This document shows, in pieces, positions 46,752 to 59,050 of a stretch of DNA of 64,000 bases (the stretch's first letter is position 1; every line of letters begins with the position of its first letter). A program made the position numbers and the translations under genes. This DNA comes from Phallus indusiatus. Lineage: Eukaryota; Basidiomycota; Agaricomycetes; Phallales; Phallaceae. Below the pieces are notes generated by a model. It had not been told where the DNA came from, did no database searches, and saw nothing but the letters and a program-made list of their open reading frames with translations. The stretch lies in the NCBI GenBank assembly GCA_027605045.1, contig JAQFWX010000004.1, forward strand, positions 1 to 64,000. Reading direction: 5' to 3'.

Positions 46752-48817
46752 ATGACCCTCGACGGAAAATCACCTGTTCAGCTTGTAAATTTATTCAAAG
46801 AGCCCCCTAGGTGTTCAAACGACGTAGAAGATTTTGATGACATGGATTCCTTAGCAACTTCAAATTCATTTGAAAGCTATTTATCTCACGATTCGTCAGG
46901 ACTAGCTGCGGTAAGTTATTAAAATGTTGCTAGGCGTCGCTTCTCCAGTCTTTGAGCTCTAAGCTTCACAGGTTGTCCATAACCCGATGGAAGAACGAAC
47001 TCTCATAGTTCCTAGTGGGTCTGAGGACACATTTTCTTATATGGACCCTTTCTCCGACATAAGCCCAGGAGGACTCAGATCTGATTCGGCTGATACACCT
47101 ATGTTCCTCCAAGCCACCTCACTGCCCTTCTTCACATCTAGCTCGTCTCCGACCATTTGTTTAGAAAACCCCCAAGGGGTTCAAGTATCGTTGCAGCCTG
47201 ATTATTACGACCAGATATTTAAGCCTAGTGTCGAATGCCAAGACCCAGACAGTTCACCGCAGGGTACCACATACGGTTTGCCCAACTTTACACCCCAGCG
47301 AACAAACTTCCCGGCCGATAATCGTGCTCTCTCATCTGCAAACGTTGTTCATGGTATGTATTTTCCGCGCCTGTGTAGATAATTCATTGAATTGTCAAAT
47401 CCACTGTTACTATACACAGTTAATTCCATCGCTGCCGATCACATGGAAGAAGTAGGTCGTCGCTTTATATGTGTATAGTCTTCTAACAGTGGCCTCAAGA
47501 TTCGCATGCACTCGCCTGTTGGACTTCTCCCCGCTTCAGCCACTCATGATAAACTTTCTCACCATTCTGTGACCCATGATATAGAATACGTTACTGGCAA
47601 CTTAACCCTTTACAACAATGACGTATTCATTCCCGGCTTCCAAAACCTGACGGGGAGTACATCTCAATTAGTGGGTTTGTCCTCTCGAGGAACTTCCGAT
47701 TATCTTGATCTGGCCTTACATACTGGAAATAACCCAGGTGATTACTCGTAATATAATTCGTCTAATATTGGTCTTCTCATTTTTCCAAATACGCCCGACC
47801 TCAGGCCAAAATGAGTTAGGTGGTGAAACTATTCAACGCGAATCTTTCACACCCTTTCTGGATCTGCAAACTCAACAGCTGGGTACAATCTCGTCGGAAT
47901 CGAATAGTCACTCAGCTCATCCCTGGCACGAGTTCAATCGCGGAGAAAGCGTTATGAACGTTGGAGGCGAAGGTCCCATCGTGTCCATTTCTCGTTCATT
48001 CCGTCATCGATCTTGGCCCAATAACGACAACACGGGTAATTCCGACCCCCTTCACAAATCCGATCCCTCCATTCTCATCCCTCCGGAACCTGCTTCACAT
48101 ACTCCTCTCATTCCTGTTTCTCCCAATCCGCACTTAACAGTGGACAGGACAGTCTATGCGGAAACTGGTTCCAATATTTTGAACAATAACTCCCAGAGTA
48201 GCGAAGACGTGAATGCGTCAGAATTGAACCGATACTTTTCGAAAACGCCCCCCGAGACATTTGGCGGGTCCCGTCCAATCAAACCAATTTTGGTCAAACC
48301 TTTTCAGAGGCAAGATAAAAAGAAGAGCACAGAAGGCACTCCGCCACCAGAGAGTCATCTTCGCCGCCCGAAAAGCTTGCAAGGATCAAGACAGCCAAAA
48401 AAATATCACTTCAGGCCTATTTGCCCTTCTATAAGCTATCAGACGAGGGTAGGCTCTTCTTCGCCTTCGTCATCCTCTTCTACTGTGGACCTTCCCCAGT
48501 GTGGGAACCCCCCTCGGTCTCCCACGATGTCTCTTTCCACTACCAGCAGTGTTCCCAACGACACCTCTTCTATATCAATCGCATCTAAAAATCAATCTGA
48601 AAATTTGCCGGAAATTTTTTTCAACAGGATAGCTCCGAAGAGTGCAACAGGTGTCGCCGATCGTACCGCTGGAGTCGCATTTGCAGAACTAAAACTGGTT
48701 CAATTTGGATTTAAATCTGTATCAGAAATCCTTGAAGATGCAGAGGCGAGGCCATTCTTAAAGTATGATCGAATGAATGAGCTTTTTGTTCTGCTCGAGG
48801 CACGTCTTTTTCCTTAG
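46752..48817 (+). CDS. Long Ser/Pro-rich protein with conserved-looking C-terminus, unknown
   Basis: Five exons joined in frame: MTLDGKSPVQLVNLFKEPPR...SSGLAA; VVHNPMEERTLIVPSGSEDT...SSANVVH; a short exon VNSIAADHMEE; IRMHSPVGLLPASATHDKLS...TGNNPG; and QNELGGETIQRESFTPFLDL to the end. The bulk is disordered. The final ~55 residues (RTAGVAFAELKLVQFGFKSV, SEILEDAEARPFLKYDRMNE, LFVLLEARLFP) look folded and could be a small helical domain. A basic patch (RQDKKKSTEG, HLRRPKSLQG) may be a nuclear signal. A regulatory protein is plausible but not shown. The first exon choice is uncertain. Confidence 0.6.
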
Positions 48818-49294
48818 TAGGTCTCTTCTCTTTCTTACTGATCGCCTCTCAATTAGTGGTCCTTTCCATCCGGATTGATGGAAAATAGTCAGGAGCATAA
48901 AATAGTAAAATTTGACCGTCCTATTAATAATCTCCGTCGTTTCGAGATTCTATGCAAGATCGCCAAAAAATTGTACGATTATATTCAAGTGCGTCTTCCT
49001 TTTTCCCAAAAAAAGCGTTCTTAGCATTTATGATGCGATATCAGAAAGAGGCCACTATTCCCCTAGATCCGAAGAAGTTATGTATATTGTCGCTATACCA
49101 GCGATTGGACAGAAAATGGATAGTTAGAATAGGATTGAATAATTCGCAACGAGCCTGATTCTATTTGATACATACACATACATATTTAGAGTGTTTATGG
49201 GGTAAATTAGTTACATAATAGTACCGATATTTTTAACAACAGCGATCAAGCTGGAACCAAATCTTGGATATACTTATGTGGGGGGGTGTGAGGA
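48818..49294. other. Convergent intergenic region
   Basis: 3' flanks of two convergent genes. AT-rich, no gene seen. Confidence 0.7.
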
Positions 49295-52200
49295 TCACCT
49301 TGTTCGCGAGCCTCGGTTATGATCATAATCATAATGTGGTATGGACTGGAAAGCTAATGATTCAGGAGGCCAGTGTTCGTATCCTGGAAAATATAACAAC
49401 TCCGTAGGAACTGGAGCTTCCGGATTCATGGATGCAAACAGTGACGCAAAGTCCGGGGGTTGAGTAGTAGGTATAGCCGGCATATTTTGAATAATGCTAG
49501 ACTCTGTATTGGAATACGGCTCATCTTTGTACCGAAATTGCCCGTCGTCTGTGCCCGATATATGAGACATCTCTTTGTTTGTACCGTCATCAACTTCGGT
49601 CCCGCGAAGCAACTGCAATGCCCGTTCTGAACTAGGCCAGACGATCTAACTCAGTAGATTTAGTTCTCTTCGGGTGTATTAATAAAATCCACGGCACCTT
49701 CATCTCATTTAATGCATCCAAGCAATGTTGTAATCCCTCTCGCGCTTTCAGTTGATTTTCCAGCTTCATTGCGACTGCAACATCTCAGTTCGGATACTGA
49801 TATCCTGACACACTCAATTAAACTCACGAGTAGCCACGTGCATTATTCTGTTGTGAAACAAGATTGATCAAGCAAGGTGCCGAATTGCAAATAAAACCCA
49901 TGCGCACCCTGAACTTAAAATTAGCCAACCAAGATAGGCATTCGCATATGATAGGTCCCAGGTAGTACGGTAAAGTGCAACTGAGATACTTTTTTGAATG
50001 GAAGCCGAAATTTAAATCCCCATTGAGCCCTTACCTAGATCCGATATCTTTGACGCTGCGTTTTGACTATGCACTAGTGATTGTTTGGACATGTGAATTA
50101 ATTCGCCATCTGTGTCTTTACTGAATAAAGTTTAACTTGAAGTGGTGGTTGTATTCGTGTGAGACAACCATACCTAGTATTACACCTGATACTGATGGCA
50201 TCGAAACGTCAGTATATCATACGGGACTCATACCTCAAAGTACTTACAATGGACGATGAGCGAGCAACATAACACACCAGTACATCATATGCAAAGTAAG
50301 AATTTGCGGTGAAGGAACTGGATTCTCTCCTTCGGAATATTTCAGGTGTTGAGGTAACTGGTCGTACCAAGTTTGCAAATGCGCCGAAATCTTAAATGAT
50401 TCAACATGCCGAACGCTAAGACTCATTCCGGATCGGCACGCGTATATTGTATCGACCACGAGAGCTAAGATTGAAGCTATAGGGTTTAAGATCAGTTAAG
50501 GATAGCATCTTTCGGTTATCGGGAGCATTCACAAAGCGAAGAAGTGGCGTGTAGCGTGGAGAGATTGTGGCACAATCGTCGGGTATCTGAATTCGGAGGG
50601 CTGTGTATGTTCTGAGGAGACCAGAGTTCAGTCTCTTCACTCTAACAACAGATTCAGTCACATAAAAAAAGGTTCGATACGGGACATTACCCTATCTAGA
50701 TCGGGTAATTGAGCGTCATAGTCTCGCTCTCGGATACACATAGGGCGACCTGTTCAATGCAATTGAGAAATGAAAACCCTGTAATTGCAATGCACGCGTA
50801 CCCATGATGAATGCCATTAATCTTATAGTTTTCGTAAGGGACGCTTCTTGTTTGATACATTGGAATAATTGAATAGTACCTGTCCAACAAAACACAGCAA
50901 TGCCAAATTCTCTTCCGTAAAGATGTTTCTACTTCCGAGAATATGGTTTCTTCACCGAGTCTCCAGCGGTCTGAAGACCGGTGCATTCCCAAATCGGTGG
51001 CCTAGTGATGGAAAAATGTGATCAGAATCATCGCCGAACTGACTTAACCTGAACTGACCATCCGGATAGCCATTCCCATATAAAGCCATGCTTGTGAGAT
51101 AGCTCCTGAATATGACTGGATGAGTAGCTATAGGATACTCCATTTCGTCCACAAACATACCTACGCCAAACTCTCGATATGCCAACAAAACCAGGGCTTG
51201 GCAAGTTGATGGTCGGGGAGAATCATATACCCAATCTTGAAACGTCAACGAATCAATATTGATTTTGAGATTAAAATAAATCACCTACTCAGAATATACT
51301 TTGCTTGGTCCAAGATGTCACATCCGGCGGCCCACATTGTACCTTTCGACGGTGGCGGGTAATAGTTAGTGTAACGGGTAGCAATTGTGAACATGGAAAG
51401 TAGAAGGAGTCGTGGTATTTTATGGGATCCGCTAATCAAGACTGTTAGGAATAGATATCTTATTTCACGCGGACTTACTTAGGCCGATATTGTTCCAGGA
51501 AACTCTCTTTATCAATGATGGGAAGTATCGGCTAACAAGCACGACAATTAAAAGCAAAAGTGGCGACAGAATTTTCGAGATTTACCTGAACGTATGTCCA
51601 ATAAAGAGAAAGAAGACTATTTTGTATATGCTCCGGTGGTAATTGGATACTTAAACCCAGATCTTCTTCGATCATTGCCCCGCCACGTTCAGATACCGGC
51701 CAATACCGTGACTGAGGGAGGTGCCTATTATAGCAGTCGTCACCACGCCAATCATATAATGGAAAGCATGCTCATTACCATATACCCCCGTTACGAAGGT
51801 TGTCCGTTCTACCTGGTTTAGCTAGTAGATGCATGCCACTCGTCTTGCCAAGAAATCCGACCTTAAAGAATGTGAGCATAGACATATTAAACTCAACAAT
51901 AGAGTTTGACCTCTTCCTTTTCATTCAACGATAGCTGGCCCACAGCGTCAGCCGGATCGTCAGACTCATAATCACTCTCCTTAGCTAATTAAGGAGGTTT
52001 GATGATGTCGAATAAGTAATAATATATCACACTCACGAGAGCTGGGTGGTGAGGTGTTGTACAGCGTCATCCAAATTGTAGCTGCTTCATCGGGACGCTT
52101 CGACGCGAGTGAATACAAACCGAGATTTGGAAGAGGATTCACAACGGGTGGTAACGCCAGCCCTGCGGCTTGGGGGCTGGAGTATTTTTCAGGAGTGAAC

Positions 52201-53120
52201 GCGTATAAGGGTTGGTGTTCAAAATCATTGATTTTGTTCTGTGCACCCCGCATTGAGAACTCTAGCTCCGACCCAGACCGTAAACGGGAATTGAGCTCCA
52301 TGATCAATCTATTTTGCCATTGATAACTAGGTAATGATGGATCAAGTTCTTTGAGAAACGTATGTCAGGTACTTGAATAATAGAAGTCTGAATACCTTAC
52401 CATCGTAACCCCCAATTATACGTTGTTCTCGACGATCTCGCGAAGAAACGAAGGTATGTTGACCGGGTGTATATGAGTCATGTAGTCTGCCAGATGGCCC
52501 GAAAGGACCATTTTCGACTTCGGTAACAATTTCTCGTGCTAGGCGATCTTCGGATAAACCCTGAAGCAACGATTGCACTCCGGGGTGTGCTGATGATAGA
52601 ATGATGCCCAATAGGGCTTTGAGTTTGTGCACCTGGTGCTCTAAATCTACGATATATCTGTTATGCGCGAATAAATGACAGTCTATGCAGAATTAAGATG
52701 AAATATGGAACGGACCCTTTTGGTGGTCCTCGCTTGCGATTAGGGCCTATGTTTATAAATGAAATGAGAAAAGTCATTTCCCCTATAGACCGGCTATTTT
52801 ACCTAAGAAGGTACATTCTAATCCAATCAATTTAAGACAGAGAAAAATACGATTCCACAAGAAGCTTACCTATGCCTGCTTTGAAACAATTAGCACAAGA
52901 ACTGAGACTACCATCTTCCGCTCTTTGGCATCTTGACTTAGTATTTCTGCACTGATCGCAAGCTAAGAATGTCTGAATGAAAATTTCCAACCTTTGGTAA
53001 AAACCTCGATATACCTCTGGAACTTCTCTTCCGTTTACTCAGTAGTGAGAAAGACCGGGATGCCTCCTCATCAGAAACATCGTAGGTATAATCATGAGGT
53101 GAAATAAAGATTGAACTCAT
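49295..53120 (-). CDS. Zn(II)2Cys6 fungal transcription factor
   Basis: Many small exons. The N-terminus is MSSIFISPHDYTYDVSDEEA then SLLSKRKRSS. The binuclear cluster follows: ACDQCRNTKSRCQRAEDG, SLSSCANCFKAGIECTFLG, with six Cys spread over three exons. A linker (PNRKRGPPKG) and YIVDLEHQVHKLKALLG coiled-coil come next, as in the XlnR/RGT1-type KRGPPKGYI linker. The middle domain is the fungal_trans type: NSLLSLYWTYVQ, PIIDKESF, ARKTSG, AATRYTNYYPPP, DWVYDSPRPSTCQALVLLAY, SLRKRIWHCCVLLDRYYSII. The C-terminus ends with YDYDHNRGSRTR. It should bind CGG-type half-sites and activate or repress transcription in the nucleus; target genes are not evident. About 850-900 residues. Confidence 0.85.
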
Positions 53121-53710
53121 GTGCGATGAACCCAGTCCCGTTTTTTTTCTTCAGCTACCTTTATTGCCATAGCATGGAGCTATGACATCAGACGGAAAAT
53201 CGGCTGGAGTCATAAAGCAGCCATGCTCATGATGCTCCATCTAATCAGAACCTGTTACATGTCACATCACATGTCACAACAGCTCGTTTTTTGGTCCAGT
53301 CTAGTCCAGCCTATCCAGGCTCAGGTCTAAGTAGAGAAATGAGTGGGGAAAAGAAGTATTAAAGGTGCGTCCCGTTCTCAGGGATACCGACAGCGAAAAA
53401 CTCACATTATGTGATCAATTGTGGTCAAATATTCGATTTGTATTGAAAGGTTATCTACACATTACCGATATATCACGATGTATCAATCCATGATGAATTT
53501 TGTGCTGACGGATCAAGACGGATGGCACGAAGTCTTCGACATTTATGAAGAACTTTGAGAACTGTAATTAGACATTATTTAACTGCAATCATGGTGCATT
53601 GCAATCACTCTTAACTCTTGATTCACTCTTTTCCCACGTTCCTATGGTTAGTTGCGACTCGGCGGAAGGTCTTCACACGAGGGCTTGAGACAAATCATCA
53701 CCAAACCACC
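53121..53710. other. Divergent promoter region
   Basis: Shared upstream region of the Zn2Cys6 gene (-) and the isochorismatase-like gene (+). It contains duplicated TGTCACATCACATGTCACA near 53257-53278 and GTCCAGTCTAGTCCAGCCTA near 53295-53316. No gene was seen. Confidence 0.6.
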
Positions 53711-54834
53711 ATGGTAAGACCGTTGCGACCTCGAGTTACGCAGCCTCAGGTTTATGGAAGCGTCAAGGACGGAAACTTCTGGGTTGAATATCCTTCCGGC
53801 TTGATAGACACAACGAGGGCAAACTTCAATACTTCCAGTTTGGGGCACGCCGATGAACCAGCCAAGGTGGAAGATCAATTGGACATTTCCGTCGAAGGAG
53901 ATAGAGTTATTCGCATCAATACGAGACAAACAGCTTTTGTAGTTATAGATATGCAGAAGTAGGTGCATCATGCAAAGTAATTTTTGTTGATTTTCACAGA
54001 TGACAGCTTTTTCCTCCATCCCGAGCTTCGAGATCATCCCACCGGTCTAGCTTGTGTCCAGCCAGTTATTGATACTGCTAATGCATTACGGCAGAAAGGT
54101 GGTCGAGTCGTCTGGTTGTAAGTGTTGTAAACACTGTCTAGTATCTGATTCAATCGTTTCTCAAAGGAATTGGGGCTTGACACCAACAGAAGTAACGACA
54201 CTTCCACCTGCTCTCGCACGTTCTTTCACAAAGAACGTTTCGGGAGGATTTGGTTCTGATATGGGGGGAAACTGGGGACCCCTACTCGTACGCGGTTCCT
54301 TGAATGCACAACTTTACGGACCTCTTCAGGACGAATGGTTGAAAGGGAAGGACTGTGGTTCGGATATCTGGATTCATAAGAACAGGTACAAGAATTGAGT
54401 CTAGGATTAATTTAATTAATCAGGCTCCATTTTTTCAGGATGGGTGGTCTATGGGGATCCGGCACCTTTCTGGACCTATATTTGAAAGAAGAAGGAATTA
54501 AAACGCTGTTTTTTGCAGGTGTCAATACCGATCAAGTTGCGTCTGTTTAATCCTAACGAGTCCTTTATTTTGGCTATATCTGTTGGCCATCCTTCGTAGT
54601 GCGTTTTGGGAACACTGGTTGATGCATATTTCAATGGCTACGATGTCATCATCGTTAAGGACGCCACGGCTACAGGATCCCCTGAGGGGGGATTATCGAA
54701 CGTGTTGTACAATGGTGAAGGTGTGAGTGAAAAAAGCACAATCTGTTTGTTTATAACTTTACATATCGTGCTTTCAGGCGTATGGATTCGTGACTGATAG
54801 TCGAAGAATCTGTGAAGGCGCTCAGTCTTTATAA
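53711..54834 (+). CDS. Isochorismatase-like cysteine hydrolase
   Basis: Multi-exon. Start at MVRPLRPRVTQPQVYGSVKD; core begins TRQTAFVVIDMQN-FFLHPELRDHP across an intron, with the catalytic Asp in VVIDMQ. Next are ANALRQKGGRVVWLNWGLTP, IWIHKNRMGGLWGSGTFLDL (candidate catalytic Lys) and LFFAGVNTDQ-CVLGTLVDA, where the nucleophile Cys is the first codon after a 62 nt intron (GTTGCG..CGTAG). The end is VKDATATGSPEGG...AYGFVTDSRRICEGAQSL. The family hydrolyses isochorismate, amides or related small molecules; the exact substrate is unknown. The Asp-Lys-Cys triad appears intact. An upstream in-frame Met at 53618 is less likely. Confidence 0.85.
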
Positions 54835-57618
54835 ACTTTAACTGTCCTGCATTCCGAACATGAGTGTTATTTAAGCATTGACAGTTCAGGAATTTAGTCA
54901 TCGTTTTATTTCTGATACAGAGCTGCTTGAATGTTTACCGGTACCGCCGAAGCGGCCGAACGACTTCGTGCGCTTACTACTACGACATCGTCTACTGTAA
55001 TTGTGTATTGCGAAGTGGTCAGTTTGTTATTATGGAAGAAGAATGTAATCGTCGGTTATTTGTCATAGCGTCAGTAGTCTTAATGCGTGTGTAGTTGAGC
55101 ACGTGTTCGTAATCTCACTGAATTACTCGGGAAGAATGAACACTTTTGAGCCTCAAAGACGCCTATGACGGGGAAGACTGTAGCGTTTTATTTTCTCCAA
55201 ACCGCCAGGTCTTCTCAGAGCTTCGTGAAGGCAGTCTCTTCGCTTCCTATGGTGTCAAGTTGAGTAGCCCGTAATGGTGAAATTACGACATCCGTTCCAT
55301 TTTATTGCAAGTCCATCTCGTGCGGACGTCTCAAATATTAACAATCTCACATCACTCGTTCTCATTTTACGGTGCGGATGCCTGTCATTGCATCAAGTTG
55401 TGGACACAACGTCAAATGTTCCCGACGTCCCGAAAACGGCCCTTCTACCAATTGACTCGAAATAGCAATTACACCACTTCATTAGAGAAATGTCTCGTCT
55501 GTCGTAACAGTGTAGGTTTGCAAGTTATGTAAAACATAGCCGATCGACATATCTGATTCTGACAATTCGTTATTGTGCCGAAACAAAAATCTGCCACTAT
55601 GTATATCTCATTGTCAAAACCCTGTTCTCACAGGCGATCAAAGCAGCTCATTAAGCTATCATTCTGTATTTGCTATTGATCGGCCAGACTTAGCCAAAAT
55701 AGCTATATATTATGGTTTGCATCCACATGGAAAATTGAAGCTTCGTGGTTTTTCTCAACTGGTACATTGCTGTTCCGCGGTATGCACGTTCGGTCCATAA
55801 GGGGTACGACTAAGTGTTGCAGCTGCAGCTAAAGTCCTCGGCATTGATGCATTTATGATAGAAACTCAATCGAAGCTTAGACAGATCAACCCATCATCAA
55901 TGCGTGTATTTCAGGCACATGCTATTGGTGTATGGCAGACCATTGTTGTTACTGGAAAGTGGTCCGTGAGATGAACGTGCTATTCAGTCAATATACACAG
56001 CGATCCGTTTGTGAGGTCATAATAAGTATACCAAGCTTTCACTTGATCCGGGATATCATACTCAGGGATCTACTAAGTGTGATGATTTGTACCGATTCGT
56101 ATTTAACTAGATGATTTTGCATATAAATATGCTCATGGATAGAGGTCTGTTTGGCGACATATGGATAATATTAAAAATGGCTAAACCACATATATAACAT
56201 ATACATACTTATAATATACGCTCATGGTACGTTTTAAAAGAAGACGAAGTTCATGATGAGCGGTTCTTTCGCCAAAGGAAGGATGACGGGCTTCGGCTTC
56301 GTTAATGTCCGAGCGGAGTAGCGACGAGGTGACAGCGCTCGGCACTATGTCGATAGCCGACAGTCTCTTAACTCAAGTCCTGCAAACTAAAGAGAGTTTG
56401 ACAGCACTAATCAATCGAGAAAAAGTATGATAAGTCGAAAATGCTTGGATGTTATCGACGCACATGCGTTTGCATAACGTGCTTTGCAAATGCTGTCCCA
56501 TTACTTTAATTGGAAGCCCACCCGCCACGCGCTTAAGTAACCCACAACAATGGTCTGAGAGAACCACCGCATCGATAAAAGATTTGACAGAGTAAAGTAC
56601 ACATGTCGGAACCCGGGAATTCATCATCTTCTTAAGGTATAGCACGGGATAAATTTATGTGTATCTCATATATGTATGACCTTCATTGGCAAGCGATTTC
56701 CGCGCCAATTTCAGCTTTGGCAGGTTTGAAACTAAACCTCTGTCAGTCCTGCTAAATTGAGTATAGCATGTGTTAGTTTTAGTTTCATATCATATAGCGC
56801 AATATACGTGGCTATCGGAGCTGTCAACTTGTCTTGTTGAGGTACTTATGTTTGTAGTTGACTAGTGACTTTCCATGTTCCATTACACCCATTTTCATAT
56901 TTGCTCCCAGCAAAAAAGGAGAAAGATTTTTCCATGCGTAAAAAAAAACTTCCAAAAAGAATAGATGAAAGAAACGCCCAAAAGCCTCCGCGCAGCGACA
57001 AGGCGAAAAATGCCCGAGAATTCGCGGCTGAGTTTCAGCTGAATAAATCTCAACTATTGTTATTTGACAACTATTGAAATTGAAATCCTCACCGGCTGTG
57101 ATTGTCTAGCATAGTCAGTACTCGAGTCCGAGCAATTGAGCCGCAACTTGTTTAGATATCTGTAATTTCAAAACTCCTTTCCGTTATTCCGCGGAAGTAA
57201 AAAAAACGTCATATTCATATGCATCAGAGGACCAATACATAGTGATTACGACTAATACATTTCTGCTTAATTTTGCCTTTGTCCGAAGTTTCATGCGAAA
57301 GCCAGGTTAGATCTGATCTCCTATTGGCCGGCCAGTAAACAGCGACGGACAGCGGAGAGTCCGAGGTAGCCGACAGTCATTCGCGGTCGTAGATATTTGA
57401 CTACACCCTTCAGCTAATATTACAATTTAAAAGAAAGATAATAAAAATGAAGAGAAAATTGAGAGTAAAACAGTGAGAAGAAAATCAGACCAACGCGAAA
57501 AAAAAAGCCATTCTTGGCATATATGTGCAATGGATGGGTGATTGAATGGAAATAATAAAAGTTAAAGAACCAATAGATCACAAAAAAAAAGGATGAAACA
57601 GTCTAATTTGAAAGACCC
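54835..57618. other. Long intergenic region with possible gene relics
   Basis: No intact gene. Short peptide-like pieces such as AAAAKVLGIDAFMIETQSKL (near 55820-55880) and RPDLAKIAIYYGLHPHGKLK (near 55682-55740) read like worn coding sequence but are broken by stops, and no family could be named. The element TAGCCGACAGTC occurs near 56352 and 57368. Confidence 0.4.
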
Positions 57619-59050
57619 TCAGCTCGTGGCGTATGATTGATATCCGCGCTGTGTCCCAGCACCTACACTAACCCCTACGTTGACGTTGTTTTGACTCCAC
57701 CAAGCATTGTGATGGGTCTGATGACTATGTTGAGGATGGTGATGATGAGGATATGAACTTTCTTGTGCTGTCCAGTTGGATGCGGTATGATTGTTACTAG
57801 CGGGAGCGTAGGTCTCGTAAGAGGGATATGAGCCCGAAGGCTGCTGTGATATGCGACCAACACTGTATGAGCTATTGCTGTCAGTGTTGTTTAACGACTG
57901 AATAGGGGGCAGAGTATGAGCAAATGATGAAGGTGCACCCGGTTGTGACGCTCCGTTTGGATACGGGGAGGAACTGGAAGACATGGCATAATTCTCCGCG
58001 CTCATTTGTCTGTGTGGAGCATGATGGGGATGATGAGGATAAACATGTCCGTTTGAAGTGGTATGCGGGTAAGAAGAATTATAAGGATTGTAGTTCCCAG
58101 ACCCTGGGGAATGGTGTCGCTCATGACTTAACCCCAAAAGATTACCGTATGGAGTACCACTAGTAGTAGCACCTGTCGTCGAAGTTGGAGGAATATGGGG
58201 ACTGATTTCTGGACTGGCAGTTGCAGATGCGTATGAATGTGGAGAGCCAGCGCTTGAGCCCGAACCGGAGGCGGAAGCCGACGCTGAAATGGAGGCAGAG
58301 GAATTTGACCGCCCTTGATTATTGTTTTCGTTTGGAATTTGGTCTGAGCGTTCGTGATTCATCATGCTGGTACCGTTAGAATAACTGTTTCGATGATGCA
58401 AGGACGGAAGCACAGTAGCTCGAGCCAGGGGCGGAGGACTATCCGGGGTTCATCGTGTAATAACGAGGAACGAGGCGCAGGAATGGGACTCATAGGTAGT
58501 GTAGAGGACGACAATGATGTTTTTTCTTTGCTTCTGCGCGAGCTCTGGTGGAGCTGCTACGCCGTGATCCGGGAGAGAGGTGAATTCGATAACTATTGTG
58601 TCAAGAGCAAGAGGTCAGATAAAATTCATGTGACGATTCTCTCTTCCTATAGGCGTGTAATGCGACTTACTGCTGTTGCAAATTATCCTGTCTTGAACAA
58701 CGCGTTTCGCAACCGGGAAAAGGACATTTGTGATTTCGTTCGCCTGTGTGCACTCTAATATGACGTGCTAGGTGTCCAGAAGTGGTGAAAGCTCGACCAC
58801 AAGTCGGGCAAGCGTGACGTTTTTTTGGGTCTTGTGGAGCCTGTGCAAAAGTGGTTGTTTGAGAATTTTGCATTTGAGGAGATTGGGATTGTTGATGCTG
58901 CTGTTGATTGGAGAGAGAAGAAAAGTTGTGAATTTGAGACGCGGGAGCAGGCATTGCGAGTGATCTTGAGACTGTGTTTACATTGTGAAGGTGGTGTTGG
59001 TGTAGGTGGAGCGGAAGTGGTGGGGGAAGATTGTCGAATATTGTAGACAT
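57619..59050 (-). CDS. Nrg1-like C2H2 zinc-finger regulator
   Basis: The 5' exon starts [20 protein letters not shown], then a Gln/Ser tract, then two C2H2 fingers: [48 protein letters not shown], continued after an intron by [15 protein letters not shown]. The [18 protein letters not shown] and SRQDN-x-QQHYRTH blocks are those of the Nrg1/Nrg2 repressor group. The 3' exon (57619-58413 and a little upstream) is Ser/His/Asn-rich ([14 protein letters not shown]) with a Ser-Ala-Gly repeat ([19 protein letters not shown]). Between 58415 and 58560 the frames do not join cleanly; an extra small intron or a 1-2 base error is needed. Nuclear DNA-binding repressor is inferred from the fingers. Confidence 0.75.

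Noticed and set aside
51594..51821. 75-residue + strand frame
   Set aside because: It is antisense to the Zn2Cys6 factor exon that reads SERGGAMIEEDLGLSIQLPP on the other strand.
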